Source: Lachnospiraceae bacterium UBA938
Lineage (GTDB): Bacteria > Bacillota > Clostridia > Lachnospirales > Lachnospiraceae
Assembly: GCA_002293475.1 (NCBI GenBank)
Contig: DBDG01000070.1
Location: 1 to 64,000, forward strand
Direction: 5' to 3'
Length of the DNA: 64,000 nucleotides
The position numbers and the translations under genes were made by a program. The notes under the pieces are model-generated. The model was given only the letters and a program-made list of their open reading frames with translations. It was not told where the DNA came from and made no database searches. This document shows positions 14,565 through 23,202 of this stretch, piece after piece (position 1 is the stretch's first letter; every line of letters begins with the position of its first letter).

Positions 14565-15807
14565 TCAGCAGGTGACAGCACTGCAGGAGCAAAATGCCGG
14601 CCGCAGACATAAAAAACAGTAGTCTGATATCCCAAAACCGTGTTAATCCGGACAGGCTCATCCGTGCGGCAAGCCCTTCTTTGATACTGACGCCTATAAA
14701 CGGACCAAGGAGCAGGGCCAGGCCGATGACCGCACTGTAAAAACAGTCGTACACCATTCTTCCGTCTTCCGGTATGATCTCATACCGGCGGTTAAACAAT
14801 GCTATCGCAAAACCGGAGTTGCCTACCGAAGCAATTAAATATCCCAGCGGAACAAAAATAAAATAATTATTGGAATCAGTCAGTCCAAACAGGAAGGTCT
14901 CGCCGATAAAAAACCATACCGACATAAATAAAACAAATTTATGCCCTGATTTATCACTGATTGTTCCCCAAATACGGAACAGGAAAATCTGCGGCAGCTG
15001 CATCATAAGCATGAAGACAACGATCTGGCTATAGGGAAGCTGTAGATACTTCATCATGAACACCGTAAGGAAGCTGTCGGATATATTGAGCAAGATATAA
15101 AACATAAATATGTAAACCACATAACTCATAAAGAGCCGGTTACGTAAGGGCAGACGGAAGATATCAGATATCTTAAGAGACCGTCTTGCCGCTGTAATGA
15201 CATTGACATCTTCGATCCGTAACAAGGTAATCAGTTCCGCGGCCGCCATCACCATGCCCAGCAGATATAAAATCAGATATCCGTTATAAGTTCTATTGGC
15301 CGCTTCCATCTCATCCATAAACCAGCTGGCCGACAGGGATAATATGACAGTCGCGACAAGGGACCATGTCTGCCTCATGGAGATGACTCTGCCTTCTTTG
15401 CTTTTAGGGATAAAATGAAGCATCCAGTTATTCAGTGATACCGTACTCAACGCCTGGAGGGTATAGGACAAGACGACCAGCGCCATGAATACCAGGATCT
15501 GATACTTCTCAGTCACCGCCAGCGGGATGAATATGATCAGGCTGCTGCTCAGTTTGGCAATGAAGGTCAGCCATATCGTCAGGCTTTTTTTGCTTGTGAA
15601 CTTTTCCAGCAGGAAGGAAAGGAACAATATCGTAATACCGCTTAAGTTGGGGATTACCTGACAATAACTGACGATTAGGTCACTGGCATTCATATAGAGC
15701 GCTAGGCCGCTTAAAAAAACGCCTCCGGTAAGCATCATAAACGCTGTTGCAAACGCGAACTGAATGTAAAAACAATAATTTCTGTTTTCCTGATTAGACA
15801 CTGTCAT
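14536..15807 (-). CDS. MFS transporter, probable exporter of the adjacent pathway's product
   Basis: A 423-aa integral membrane protein with about 12 hydrophobic segments. MFS-like features include RIWGTISDKSGHKF in the loop between the two halves and SKEGRVISMRQTWSL after helix 4. Substrate cannot be read from sequence. It is the last gene of a four-gene minus-strand unit (radical SAM, DegT aminotransferase, GT2, MFS), 34 bp after the glycosyltransferase, so export of the pathway product is a reasonable guess. The spacer before it is an (AAAT)n low-complexity tract. AAAGGAAG serves as ribosome site. Confidence 0.82.
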   Translation of the reverse strand: MTVSNQENRNYCFYIQFAFATAFMMLTGGVFLSGLALYMNASDLIVSYCQVIPNLSGITILFLSFLLEKFTSKKSLTIWLTFIAKLSSSLIIFIPLAVTEKYQILVFMALVVLSYTLQALSTVSLNNWMLHFIPKSKEGRVISMRQTWSLVATVILSLSASWFMDEMEAANRTYNGYLILYLLGMVMAAAELITLLRIEDVNVITAARRSLKISDIFRLPLRNRLFMSYVVYIFMFYILLNISDSFLTVFMMKYLQLPYSQIVVFMLMMQLPQIFLFRIWGTISDKSGHKFVLFMSVWFFIGETFLFGLTDSNNYFIFVPLGYLIASVGNSGFAIALFNRRYEIIPEDGRMVYDCFYSAVIGLALLLGPFIGVSIKEGLAARMSLSGLTRFWDIRLLFFMSAAGILLLQCCHLLINKKRGKAA

Positions 15808-15841
15808 ATCTTCCTTTATTTATTTATTTTATTTATTTATA

Positions 15842-16774
15842 TTAAATTTTATTTAAAAGATTCCCTAGTTTTTGCGATGTTTTTCTTAAATCGCCGGTCA
15901 CGCCGTTATGCACCAGCCATTGATTCAGTTTCAGCTCATGAATGTCATACCACTTTCTTAGGGTATCCAACGGGTATTTACTGTAAAGATATTTTTGTTT
16001 GTCGAGCAGTTCCTGCTGAGCCAGCTCTGGATCCTTGATCAGGTTATGGATCTTAGAATGAGGATAATGGGCGCTTGCACAGCCTCTTTCTAGGATGAAC
16101 TCCGCACCGTGCATGTATAAAGCAAGGGCAAGGTCGTTATCTTCTCCGCCCCAGGTGTCATAGCTTTCATCAAAAAGCCCTACTTCAAAGAGAAAATCCC
16201 TGTCTGCCGACATATGGCCGGCCCAATACAATACCCATGAGGCGGGATAATTATTTAAGTCATCTCCCAGTTCCTGATATACTGCTTCCCGGCAGTCATA
16301 GTATTGCTTCGCTTCCAATATCTCAACTGCCTGGTCAATGCTGTGATTATCAATGATTTCCCTTATCTCTTCCGAAAATATATCCATATCGTCAAACCCG
16401 TATACATATCCTGTAACGGCACACTTTCTATGCTTATGGGCTTTGACATGACATTCCAGAGCCTGGGAAGCAAGGAGAATACCATTGTCCAGCAGCATGC
16501 ATAGCTTAGCGTGTGACATCCTGATGCCCATATTGCGTGCTGCTGCCGCACAGAATCCCCGGTCCGGCTGATAGCAATAACGTAAGTTCAATTGGTCTTC
16601 ATATTTTTTGGCTACGCCGAGGATGTCTTCCCGGGAACCGTCGTCGCATACGATGACTTCAAACCGGTTCCTGTCGATTGACTGATTGCATATGGAATCT
16701 AAGGTCAGAGCCAGTTCGTCCGTGCGGTTGTATACGGATAATATCACCGATATATCATAAATAATTTCGTTCAT
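15842..16774 (-). CDS. Family 2 glycosyltransferase with C-terminal galactosyltransferase-like region
   Basis: A 310-aa GT-A enzyme that would transfer a sugar from a nucleotide donor. The N-terminal GT2 fold starts at ISVILSVYNRTDELALTL. The nucleotide-binding Asp pair is in IVCDDGSRED, and a later acidic motif is LLDNGIL (in place of DxD). The C-terminal GWGGEDND-like segment (here WGGEDNDLALALYMHGAEF) matches the Glyco_transf_7C pattern. I chose ATG 16774 (AAAGGAGAAG 8 nt upstream); the longer frame to 16975 overlaps the aminotransferase gene. It lies 19 bp after the aminotransferase. Acceptor and donor are unknown. Confidence 0.87.
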   Translation of the reverse strand: MNEIIYDISVILSVYNRTDELALTLDSICNQSIDRNRFEVIVCDDGSREDILGVAKKYEDQLNLRYCYQPDRGFCAAAARNMGIRMSHAKLCMLLDNGILLASQALECHVKAHKHRKCAVTGYVYGFDDMDIFSEEIREIIDNHSIDQAVEILEAKQYYDCREAVYQELGDDLNNYPASWVLYWAGHMSADRDFLFEVGLFDESYDTWGGEDNDLALALYMHGAEFILERGCASAHYPHSKIHNLIKDPELAQQELLDKQKYLYSKYPLDTLRKWYDIHELKLNQWLVHNGVTGDLRKTSQKLGNLLNKI

Positions 16775-16793
16775 CTTAAATCTTCTCCTTTGG

Positions 16794-18038
16794 TCAGCGG
16801 ATTGTGTGTTTGGCAAGCACTTTCTTAAAATAATCGATACAGATCCTGATATCCTCTTCTTCCCAGGTGGGATGGAGATACAAGGATAATGTCCGGGAAC
16901 GCAGCGATGCAGCAACTTCACATGACACCGTGGTGTAATCGGCCGCCGAAGCATCGGTATATTCTTTAGATTCAAACGGGAATCTGGCGCTCCCGAAACC
17001 GTTATGTTCCCGGTATACCCGTTCTTTGTATGCTTCCGGCCATTGAATCTTAAATACCGGTATCCCGAGGTCTCTTAGTTCCATGATGATACCGTTCGCA
17101 TCCGTGTCCAGACAATTAAGATCAAGGATCACCGGATACTCCCAATAAGCGTTTTGCCGTTCCGCCGTATTTAAGGGCAGTGACTCAATTCCCTTCATTC
17201 CGCTTAATGCTTCATCATACATTTTAGCATACCGGAATCGATTTGGCAAATTCCAATTTTCAAATCGTTTTAATTCGTTAATCCCGATAATGGATTGTAT
17301 TTCCGTCATCCGGTAATTATAACCTACCGAATTGTGGACATAATCGCTTTCTTCTTCCAGAGACAATAAATCAAAGCGTTTTTTGACATCGAAACCGTGG
17401 TCGCGGAAGGCGCGGCACCGCCAGCCGATTTCCTCATTGGTCGTAATTACCATGCCCCCTTCACCGCCGGTAGTAAAATGCTTGCTTTGACAGAAACTGA
17501 AGGTGCCTACATCTCCGACCGTCCCGACCTTTTTACCTTTATATATGCCGCCTAGGCATTGCGCAGAATCTTCAATTACATAAAGATTATGTCTGGCCGC
17601 TATCGCCATAACAGCATCCATATCACAGACAACACCATATAAATGTACGACGATGATTGCTTTTGTCCTTTTACTGATTAAGGGTTCAAGCTTGGCCGGG
17701 TCGATGGTATGATCGGTCGATGTATCACAAAATACCGGTATCGCCCCCGCCTGTAAAACCGCAAAGGAAGTGGCAATAAAAGTATAAGACGGAACGATGA
17801 CTTCGTCCCCAGGGCCTATCCCCAGACCGGAAACCGCAATATGTACAGCCGAGGTTCCGCTTGTGCAGGAGACGGCCATTTTGGCGCCGCTGTAGGCGGC
17901 AAACATCTCTTCAAATTCTTTACCTTTCTTCCCTGTCCAATAATTCACTTTGCCCGACCTTAAAGGTTCAATGATATCCGTATAGCTTTGTTCACAAAAC
18001 TGCGGCCAGGCCGGAAATTTGTGTTCTGTTCTTTCCAT
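16794..18038 (-). CDS. DegT/DnrJ/EryC1/StrS-family PLP aminotransferase
   Basis: A 414-aa PLP enzyme that transaminates a keto-sugar or keto-cyclitol, usually with Glu or Gln as donor. PLP Lys186 lies in SFCQSKHFTTGGEGG; Asp157 and Gln160 are in EDSAQ, as expected. The N-terminal FPAWPQF and the C-terminal GFGSARFPFESKEY pattern recall the scyllo-inosose/inosamine aminotransferase branch (StsC/BtrR-like) rather than the ArnB or PseC branch. That subfamily call is recognition only. It lies 54 bp after the radical SAM gene and 19 bp before the glycosyltransferase, so it is probably in one operon. Confidence 0.9.
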   Translation of the reverse strand: MERTEHKFPAWPQFCEQSYTDIIEPLRSGKVNYWTGKKGKEFEEMFAAYSGAKMAVSCTSGTSAVHIAVSGLGIGPGDEVIVPSYTFIATSFAVLQAGAIPVFCDTSTDHTIDPAKLEPLISKRTKAIIVVHLYGVVCDMDAVMAIAARHNLYVIEDSAQCLGGIYKGKKVGTVGDVGTFSFCQSKHFTTGGEGGMVITTNEEIGWRCRAFRDHGFDVKKRFDLLSLEEESDYVHNSVGYNYRMTEIQSIIGINELKRFENWNLPNRFRYAKMYDEALSGMKGIESLPLNTAERQNAYWEYPVILDLNCLDTDANGIIMELRDLGIPVFKIQWPEAYKERVYREHNGFGSARFPFESKEYTDASAADYTTVSCEVAASLRSRTLSLYLHPTWEEEDIRICIDYFKKVLAKHTIR

Positions 18039-18092
18039 AGCGCAATCCTTTCTTGTAGTTTATTTTTAATTTGTTATGAGCGGCTTTTTAAT

Positions 18093-19247
18093 TTAAAAGA
18101 AAAAAGACTCTCCATACTCCACACTGTCAGATATCGTTTCATAATTATCTTTTACGATCTGGTTGATAACTCCCGTTATCCGGCAACAATCCTCCACCCC
18201 GCGGCAATAACTGTCTGCCAGCTCAAAATACTTCAGTTCATTTTCATAGATGGCATCATAATGATCGGTTATAATATTACCGATTTTGATACTTTCGTTG
18301 GTCGCCTTCATTACACAGGAGTACATATCTCCATTGGTCTTAATCAGCCACTTTGCCAGAGCCATATAGCAATGCTTGAAATCATAGGCATGGCTGCGCC
18401 TTTCCGATATCTGATCAAAATTGGTCTGATTATGAACAAATTCCGCGAATTGTGTATCGCCGTACCATTCCTCCGCCTCCGCCCGAATCTGTTTGATTGC
18501 CCCGTTCCACCAGGTATACTGATCGGGGGTAAGCAGCAGTTTTCCTTCGTAATTGCCGGACGGACATTCACAGCTTTCTATCGGACAGGTGGGACGAAAC
18601 TGAATATTTATCTTATATAAGCTGCTTTCTCCGAGCTCATTGATAATCATATCGTACATGGATTTGATAAAGCGCGGGATTCTTCCCAGAGAAAACCTAT
18701 TATATAAGTACCCGATTCCGACATTCCGGCACCGGCTTCCGGCATAGAACAAAATATTTTTTAGCCTCTTCGCAAAATCACCATTTTTTAACTGGTTGAA
18801 AATCTCCTGTGTGTCCGCATCCAAAGAAACACGAATCCAGTCCTTATCATCGAAAACATCACAGTTTACTAACTTATAGCCGTTTGTTATAACACCTACA
18901 CTGATCTCATGCTGCTTAAAAAAACTTATTACGTCATCAATATTCTTATCGCCATCCTGATATAGCGTAGGCTCACCGCCGCCGGCTAAGACCACTGCTT
19001 TGGGTCTTGCTTCCGCGATGTGGCGGAGCGATTGAAAGGGAAAATCATTGAAAGTCTTATTATTAATTTTTAAATTTGCTCCGTAACTGCAATAAATACA
19101 GTTCAGATCGCATTTGTCGGTCAGATGGAGTTCTACCAAACCGATCCTTTGTACCTTGTCGTAATTATTGTTAGCTGCTTTTTCTTTAATCATTTTAAGA
19201 TGGTTTAATATCTTGTTGTTGTTTCTTAATTCAGAAACCGTGTTCAT
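18093..19247 (-). CDS. Radical SAM enzyme, first gene of the aminotransferase/glycosyltransferase unit
   Basis: A 384-aa enzyme. The SAM-cluster cysteines are Cys46, Cys50 and Cys53 (CDLNCIYC) and the SAM-binding GGGEP motif is at 89-93. The C-terminal part has further cysteines (CPIESCEC, CYMALAKW, MYSCVMKATNES, DSYCRGVEDCC) suggesting a SPASM/twitch-type auxiliary cluster. Known radical SAM enzymes beside DegT aminotransferases include dehydrogenases of aminocyclitol pathways; such an oxidation would supply a ketone for the aminotransferase. The exact reaction is not known. It is first in the operon, after a leader of roughly 100 nt. Confidence 0.85.
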   Translation of the reverse strand: MNTVSELRNNNKILNHLKMIKEKAANNNYDKVQRIGLVELHLTDKCDLNCIYCSYGANLKINNKTFNDFPFQSLRHIAEARPKAVVLAGGGEPTLYQDGDKNIDDVISFFKQHEISVGVITNGYKLVNCDVFDDKDWIRVSLDADTQEIFNQLKNGDFAKRLKNILFYAGSRCRNVGIGYLYNRFSLGRIPRFIKSMYDMIINELGESSLYKINIQFRPTCPIESCECPSGNYEGKLLLTPDQYTWWNGAIKQIRAEAEEWYGDTQFAEFVHNQTNFDQISERRSHAYDFKHCYMALAKWLIKTNGDMYSCVMKATNESIKIGNIITDHYDAIYENELKYFELADSYCRGVEDCCRITGVINQIVKDNYETISDSVEYGESFFF

Positions 19248-19534
19248 CCTATTCCTCCTCAGTTTAATTTAATTGACCTCGCGGAAACAATTCTTTTGGC
19301 AGATCATAAAGTCAATATGTTATATTTGCAAACAAAAATCCCGTTGTTTTACATAGGGTAATTAAAATATATACTCTTTCTATATTATATTACGTCAACA
19401 AAAAAACAATATGTTTTGTCTAATTAACAGTTTTTGTGTATATTCGACAACTCTGCACCTTTTTGTGGTTTTGTTATAGTAATTCATGCTGGCTATGAAA
19501 CCGGATATGCAATATTTTAGAATAAGTGCATGAT
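19248..19534. other. AT-rich divergent intergenic region
   Basis: About 290 bp of AT-rich sequence between the radical SAM operon (minus strand) and the DUF5722 gene (plus strand). A weak minus-strand promoter, TTGACG near 19393-19398 with TATATA near 19368-19373 (19-bp spacer), may serve the operon. No gene or RNA was recognised. Confidence 0.35.
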
Positions 19535-19538
19535 TAAA

Positions 19539-19567
19539 TTGACCATTTTACTGTCAGGTGATAGTAT
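19539..19567 (+). promoter_or_regulatory. Promoter of the DUF5722 gene
   Basis: TTGACC (19539-19544), 17-bp spacer, TAGTAT (19562-19567). Transcription would start near 19574, giving a leader of about 60 nt. Confidence 0.6.
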
Positions 19568-19634
19568 TAAAATATAAAACACATTGGATAAAGGTGTTCG
19601 TTTAGAAATCATATGTTTTTAAATGGAGGCAATC

Positions 19635-21272
19635 ATGATGCGTAGATTTAAAATAATGGCCGCAACGCTTACGGTAATCGTATTTTCGGCAATACTATCT
19701 GTTTTCTCTGACATGACTGCGGTATATGCGGCCGGCCGTCCTGTCAATATCGATTCTTGTGTGATATCCGGATCAGAGGTAATATGCCGCCTCAGCGCTG
19801 CCGACATTCCGGCAAGTGACGACGGCAAATACTATATATACGCCAACGAAGTTTATCAGGACGGCACTGACGGACAGGTGGTCGCAACTGGCGATATCGG
19901 CGATTCGGTTTCGGTCAGCTTCCCTTTAAATTATGGAACCGCCGCTTCCAATCTGAGCCGGAAGTTTTTGATTGCCGTTAAACGCGGTGGCCAGATGACA
20001 CAGGTCAGCAATGAACACTATATTACGAATCCTGAGAGCATCGCTGCCTACAGCTCGGCGCGCATGACGGCCGGCATCAAGGGGATTCTCCCTGGGCCGG
20101 CAGTCAATGACGGAAGCCTGCAAGATCTGGGGATTCAGCAGGTGGTTTACAATATCAACCTTGGCGACATCTGTTCTGATGGTTCGGATCCTGGGAACAT
20201 TCCTTTTACATATAACGATAAAATCTTTTATTTTAATGGAACCGTGATCTCGAATTATGATGCCTTAGTAAAGTATCTGAACAACAGCGGCATCCAAGTA
20301 ACTATGGTGATTTTGAATACCGGCAAAGGCGGTGCCTATGCGCAAGACCTTATTCATCCGCTGGCAGTGGGCGGAGACTGCCCGGGATATGCCTTAAACA
20401 TCGCCAATGAAGCCGGCGTCGGACATCTTAAGGCAATCAGTGCGTTCCTAGGGAAAAGATATAGCGGCACGCAGGGCTGCGGCCAAGTCGATAACTGGAT
20501 CCTGGGCAACGAAACCAATGCCCGCACGTCATGGTGGTACAGCAGTTCAGCCTCCTTGGACTTAAATGTCAATATGTATGTGAAGGCATTTCGGATATTT
20601 TATAACGAAGTAAAAAGCAATAACGGCAATGCGAGAATCTACAATTCTATTGACCAGGAGTGGAACCGCAAGTCCAATCCGGGCAGTTTCCTAGCTAAGG
20701 AGTATCTGGATCAGTTTAACTACTATATGTTGCGGGAAGGGAATATCAACTGGGATCTTTCCTATCATCCCTATAACTCGCCTCTGTATGATCCTTATGC
20801 TTGGAACGGCCCGGCCGTCTGGGTAAAAGAAAACATCACCACACCTTATATTACCATGCAGAACATCGGCATCCTGATTGATTATATGCATCAGCCGGCC
20901 TTTCTCAATCCGGCCGGCGAGGTGAGAAGCATTTCCTTGGCTGAGATTGGCTATACATCCGCTTTCGGCACCGATAATCAGGAAGCCTCCGTGGCCTATG
21001 GCTATCTGAAAGCCGCCTCCCTTCCAGACGTGGATGCCTTCATGCTCTACCGGCAGACAGATGATACTCACGAGATGTTGAGCAATCTGGCGCTAGGACT
21101 TGAGGACGTTGCGGGCAATCACAAACCGGCCTATGATATCTATAAATATCTAGGCACCGAAAAGGAAGCACTTGCTAAAGCAAGAGCTTCCGAAATAATC
21201 GGCATGGACATTGATACGATGATCCGGGAGAATATCATCTGGACTAGGGGCGGGGACGGGGTTACGAACTGA
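19635..21272 (+). CDS. Secreted DUF5722 protein, possible glycoside hydrolase-like fold
   Basis: A protein of about 545 aa with a signal peptide (cleavage after VYAA, about residue 31), an N-terminal beta-rich domain (about 33-135) and a large C-terminal domain (about 140-540). The latter contains VDNWILGNETNAR and SLAEIGYTS, which sit where the acid/base and nucleophile Glu of clan-A glycosidases would lie. The family is annotated only as DUF5722, so a carbohydrate-active role is inference. I chose ATG 19635 because GGAGG (19625-19629) stands 5 nt away; ATG 19638 is equally good, and the upstream ATG at 19623 overlaps the ribosome site. It is monocistronic. Confidence 0.8.
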   Translation: MMRRFKIMAATLTVIVFSAILSVFSDMTAVYAAGRPVNIDSCVISGSEVICRLSAADIPASDDGKYYIYANEVYQDGTDGQVVATGDIGDSVSVSFPLNYGTAASNLSRKFLIAVKRGGQMTQVSNEHYITNPESIAAYSSARMTAGIKGILPGPAVNDGSLQDLGIQQVVYNINLGDICSDGSDPGNIPFTYNDKIFYFNGTVISNYDALVKYLNNSGIQVTMVILNTGKGGAYAQDLIHPLAVGGDCPGYALNIANEAGVGHLKAISAFLGKRYSGTQGCGQVDNWILGNETNARTSWWYSSSASLDLNVNMYVKAFRIFYNEVKSNNGNARIYNSIDQEWNRKSNPGSFLAKEYLDQFNYYMLREGNINWDLSYHPYNSPLYDPYAWNGPAVWVKENITTPYITMQNIGILIDYMHQPAFLNPAGEVRSISLAEIGYTSAFGTDNQEASVAYGYLKAASLPDVDAFMLYRQTDDTHEMLSNLALGLEDVAGNHKPAYDIYKYLGTEKEALAKARASEIIGMDIDTMIRENIIWTRGGDGVTN

Positions 21273-21313
21273 CGTGGAAAGCGCTTTTATTAGCGGTTTG
21301 GAGTACTTGACGA

Positions 21314-21360
21314 CAAAAAACAGGGCCTCCCACAGCATACCACCGCTTGGGAAACCCTGT
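21314..21360 (-). terminator. Intrinsic terminator of the NifU/GGGtGRT unit
   Basis: Minus strand: ACAGGG-n2-TCCCA pairs with TGGGA-n2-CCCTGT (21320-21360) and is followed by a run of six Ts. It lies just after the GGGtGRT stop at 21375. Confidence 0.88.
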
Positions 21361-21374
21361 AACATCAATCTTTC

Positions 21375-22385
21375 TTAGAACCGGCCGTCCTTCGCGGCTT
21401 CCTCTATGGAGACGGCCACCGCCACTGTCATCCCGACCATCGGGTTGTTTCCGGCACCCATCAGGCCCATCATTTCAACGTGGGCGGGCACGGAAGAGGA
21501 TCCGGCAAACTGGGCATCAGAATGCATCCGTCCCATGGTATCCGTCATGCCGTAAGAAGCCGGGCCAGCCGCCATATTATCGGGATGTAAGGTACGCCCT
21601 GTACCGCCGCCCGAGGCAACGGAGAAATACTTCTTCCCCTGTTCCATACACTCTTTTTTATAAGTGCCGGCAACCGGATGCTGGAACCTAGTCGGATTGG
21701 TGGAGTTGCCGGTGATGGACACGTCCACTTTTTCCTTGTGCATGATAGCGACACCTTCCGTTACGTCATTGGCGCCGTAGCAGTTTACTTTCGAACGCAG
21801 TCCTTCGGAATAAGACTTGCGGTATATTTCCTTAACTTCACCAGCATAATAATCCATCTCCGTTTCCACAAAGGTAAAGCCGTTAATCCGGGAAATCACC
21901 TGTGCCGCATCCTTGCCAAGGCCGTTCAGGATCACGCGCAAAGGCTTCTGGCGCACTTTATTGGCTTTTTCGGCGATACCGATGGCACCTTCCGCCGCGG
22001 CAAATGATTCATGACCGGCCAGAAAAGCAAAGCACTCGGTTTCTTCTTCCAGCAGCATCTTGCCAAGGTTACCGTGCCCTAATCCTACCTTACGCTGGTC
22101 GGCCACTGAGCCGGGAATACAAAACGACTGTAGCCCTTCGCCAATCGCCGCCGCCGCATCGGCAGCCCGGCGGCAGCCTTTCTTGATGGCTATCGCGGCA
22201 CCTACGACATAGGCCCACTTGGCATTTTCAAAACATATAGGCTGGATGCCTTCCACTTGCTTATAGACATCAAGGCCGGCATCTTTGGTTATTTTTTCAG
22301 CTTCTTCGATGGAAGAAATTCCATAACTGTTAAGTACTTCATTGATTTGGTTGATACGTCTTTCATATGATTCAAATAAAGCCAT
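21375..22385 (-). CDS. GGGtGRT family protein
   Basis: A 336-aa cytosolic protein named for its signature GGGTGRT, found at about residue 265 with HPDNMAAGPASYGMTDTMG following. The family has no established activity. It is nearly always encoded beside a clostridial NifU-like scaffold, as here (19 bp after it). Visible features are a conserved Gly-rich C-terminal half (GSSSVPAHVEMMGLMGAGNNP, split by hydrophobic turns) and scattered cysteines (Cys84? in GLQSFCIPGS, Cys in KVNCYGANDV, Cys in TYKKECMEQ) that might touch an Fe-S cluster. An Fe-S-related role is guilt by association. Confidence 0.9.
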   Translation of the reverse strand: MALFESYERRINQINEVLNSYGISSIEEAEKITKDAGLDVYKQVEGIQPICFENAKWAYVVGAAIAIKKGCRRAADAAAAIGEGLQSFCIPGSVADQRKVGLGHGNLGKMLLEEETECFAFLAGHESFAAAEGAIGIAEKANKVRQKPLRVILNGLGKDAAQVISRINGFTFVETEMDYYAGEVKEIYRKSYSEGLRSKVNCYGANDVTEGVAIMHKEKVDVSITGNSTNPTRFQHPVAGTYKKECMEQGKKYFSVASGGGTGRTLHPDNMAAGPASYGMTDTMGRMHSDAQFAGSSSVPAHVEMMGLMGAGNNPMVGMTVAVAVSIEEAAKDGRF

Positions 22386-22404
22386 TATCTATTTCCTCCT
22401 TCTT

Positions 22405-23097
22405 CTATTCATGTCTGGGGTCTATGATCTTCACCGCATCGGCCACCCGTCCGTACTGGCCCTTGGCTTTTTCCCACGCGGTATTCGGATCGTCGCCCTT
22501 TTTAATAAAATCCGTCATCTTGCCCAGACTGACAAACTGATATCCGATAATCTGGTCTTCATCGTCAAGAGCAATGCCGGTCACATAACCTTCCGCCATC
22601 TCCAGATACCGGGGACCCTTTTCCAGAGTGCCGTACATCGTACCGACCTGACTACGCAGCCCCTTGCCAAGATCCTCAAGACCGGCGCCGACCGGCAGCC
22701 CGTCTTCGGAAAACGCGCTTTGCGTCCTTCCGTAAACAATCTGCAGGAAAAGTTCCCGCATTGCTGTATTGATTGCATCACAGACAAGGTCCGTGTTCAG
22801 TGCCTCAAGCAACGTCCTGCCAGGAAGGATCTCGGAGGCCATCGCGGCCGAATGTGTCATCCCGGAACAGCCGATCGTCTCAACCAAAGCTTCTTGGATA
22901 ATCCCCTCTTTTACATTCAAAGTCAGCTTACAGGCACCCTGCTGCGGTGCACACCAGCCCACGCCATGAGTCAGGCCGGAAATATCTTTTACTTCTTTGG
23001 CTTTCACCCATTTTGCTTCTTCCGGTATGGGAGCACAGCCATGGCATACGCCCTGCGCCACCTTACACATCTCTTCCACTTCTTTAGAATAAATCAT
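22405..23097 (-). CDS. NifU-like iron-sulfur cluster assembly scaffold (clostridial type)
   Basis: A 230-aa scaffold-like protein. The IscU/NifU-type cysteines include GWCAPQQGAC and TIGCSGMTHSAAMASE, plus an extra N-terminal pair CKVAQGVCHGC absent from classical NifU. It is longer than IscU (about 130 aa), with a C-terminal extension (about 150-230). It probably assembles Fe-S clusters in the cytosol, although no cysteine desulfurase is adjacent. The GGGtGRT gene follows by 19 bp. It is separated from the upstream beta-helix gene by 105 bp, so it may have its own promoter. Confidence 0.9.
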   Translation of the reverse strand: MIYSKEVEEMCKVAQGVCHGCAPIPEEAKWVKAKEVKDISGLTHGVGWCAPQQGACKLTLNVKEGIIQEALVETIGCSGMTHSAAMASEILPGRTLLEALNTDLVCDAINTAMRELFLQIVYGRTQSAFSEDGLPVGAGLEDLGKGLRSQVGTMYGTLEKGPRYLEMAEGYVTGIALDDEDQIIGYQFVSLGKMTDFIKKGDDPNTAWEKAKGQYGRVADAVKIIDPRHE

Positions 23098-23202
23098 GTG
23101 AATCTCCTTTCAATATGTATTACTGAGTGCCCAAATCCTTTAAACATCTTCCTGCACACATTACCTATTTTCGCATACTTACGACAAAAAATCCAGTCCT
23201 AA

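Noticed and set aside
17988..18620. 210-codon plus-strand ORF opposite the radical SAM gene
   Set aside because: Antisense shadow of a well-supported radical SAM and aminotransferase pair.
14536..19247. Capsule or O-antigen locus
   Set aside because: No Wzx/Wzy, no sugar-nucleotide synthesis genes and only one glycosyltransferase.
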